In this document: positions 13,669 to 13,678 of the stretch, in pieces
Position numbering within the stretch: the stretch's first letter is position 1
Layout of the letters: each line of letters opens with the position of its first letter
Source of the DNA: Hinthialibacter sp964556895
Lineage (GTDB): Bacteria > Hinthialibacterota > Hinthialibacteria > Hinthialibacterales > Hinthialibacteraceae
Assembly: GCA_964556895.1 (NCBI GenBank)
Contig: CAZKYC010000105.1
Coordinates: 1 to 13,678 of the forward strand
Direction of reading: 5' to 3'
DNA: 13,678 nucleotides
Notes under the pieces: model-generated
Databases searched by the model: none
What the model was told of the DNA's origin: nothing
What the model saw: the letters and a program-made list of their open reading frames with translations, nothing else
Made by a program: the position numbers and the translations under genes

Positions 13669-13678
13669 TTGAATTAGA

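Overview
The window is one long minus-strand block of core information-processing genes, read right to left as rpoB - rpoC - rpsL - rpsG - fusA - tuf (only the first 15 codons of tuf are inside). A single plus-strand HAD-family hydrolase lies beyond it at the right end. The first five block genes are complete and in frame, with lengths normal for their families apart from an unusually long RpoC. Sampled GC content is about 60% in rpoB (36 of 60 bases in 9001-9060), 48% in the HAD gene (29 of 60 in 13201-13260) and as low as 27% in the intergenic DNA between them (16 of 60 in 12661-12720).

The organism is a bacterium. RpoC carries a large insertion (SI3-type) in the trigger loop, which Firmicutes, Actinobacteria and Thermus lack. 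With the rest of the RpoB and RpoC sequence this suggests a Gram-negative lineage, perhaps near the PVC or FCB groups or a candidate phylum. I cannot name the phylum from sequence alone.

Layout, right to left. The repeat-flanked HAD gene (12984-13628, +) sits in AT-rich DNA with a decayed ORF-like stretch upstream (12615-12983). At 12509-12542 there is an intrinsic terminator pointing left, followed directly by a good sigma70-type promoter and a leader of about 180 nt for rpoB. No rplL or other ribosomal-protein gene precedes rpoB, which differs from the classical rplKAJL-rpoBC order. rpoB and rpoC are 47 nt apart, and the rpoC Shine-Dalgarno lies in a perfect palindrome. A second promoter candidate (3412-3440) lies between rpoC and rpsL. 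rpsL and rpsG are 47 nt apart, a terminator-shaped hairpin separates rpsG from fusA, and a 179-nt gap with an inverted repeat separates fusA from tuf. RpoB and RpoC form the RNA polymerase core, S12 and S7 are 30S decoding-site and head proteins, and EF-G and EF-Tu are the elongation GTPases, so the block couples transcription and translation capacity.

There is no defence system, mobile element, CRISPR array or obviously novel gene cluster. The unusual features are inside the housekeeping genes. The RpoC trigger-loop insertion is about 450 residues, roughly twice that of E. coli, with an internally repeated unit. Both tip loops of EF-G domain IV depart strongly from consensus. S12 has Ser at the normally Gly position 92. 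An imperfect 33-nt direct repeat brackets the HAD gene, with a substitution pattern that hints at coding origin.
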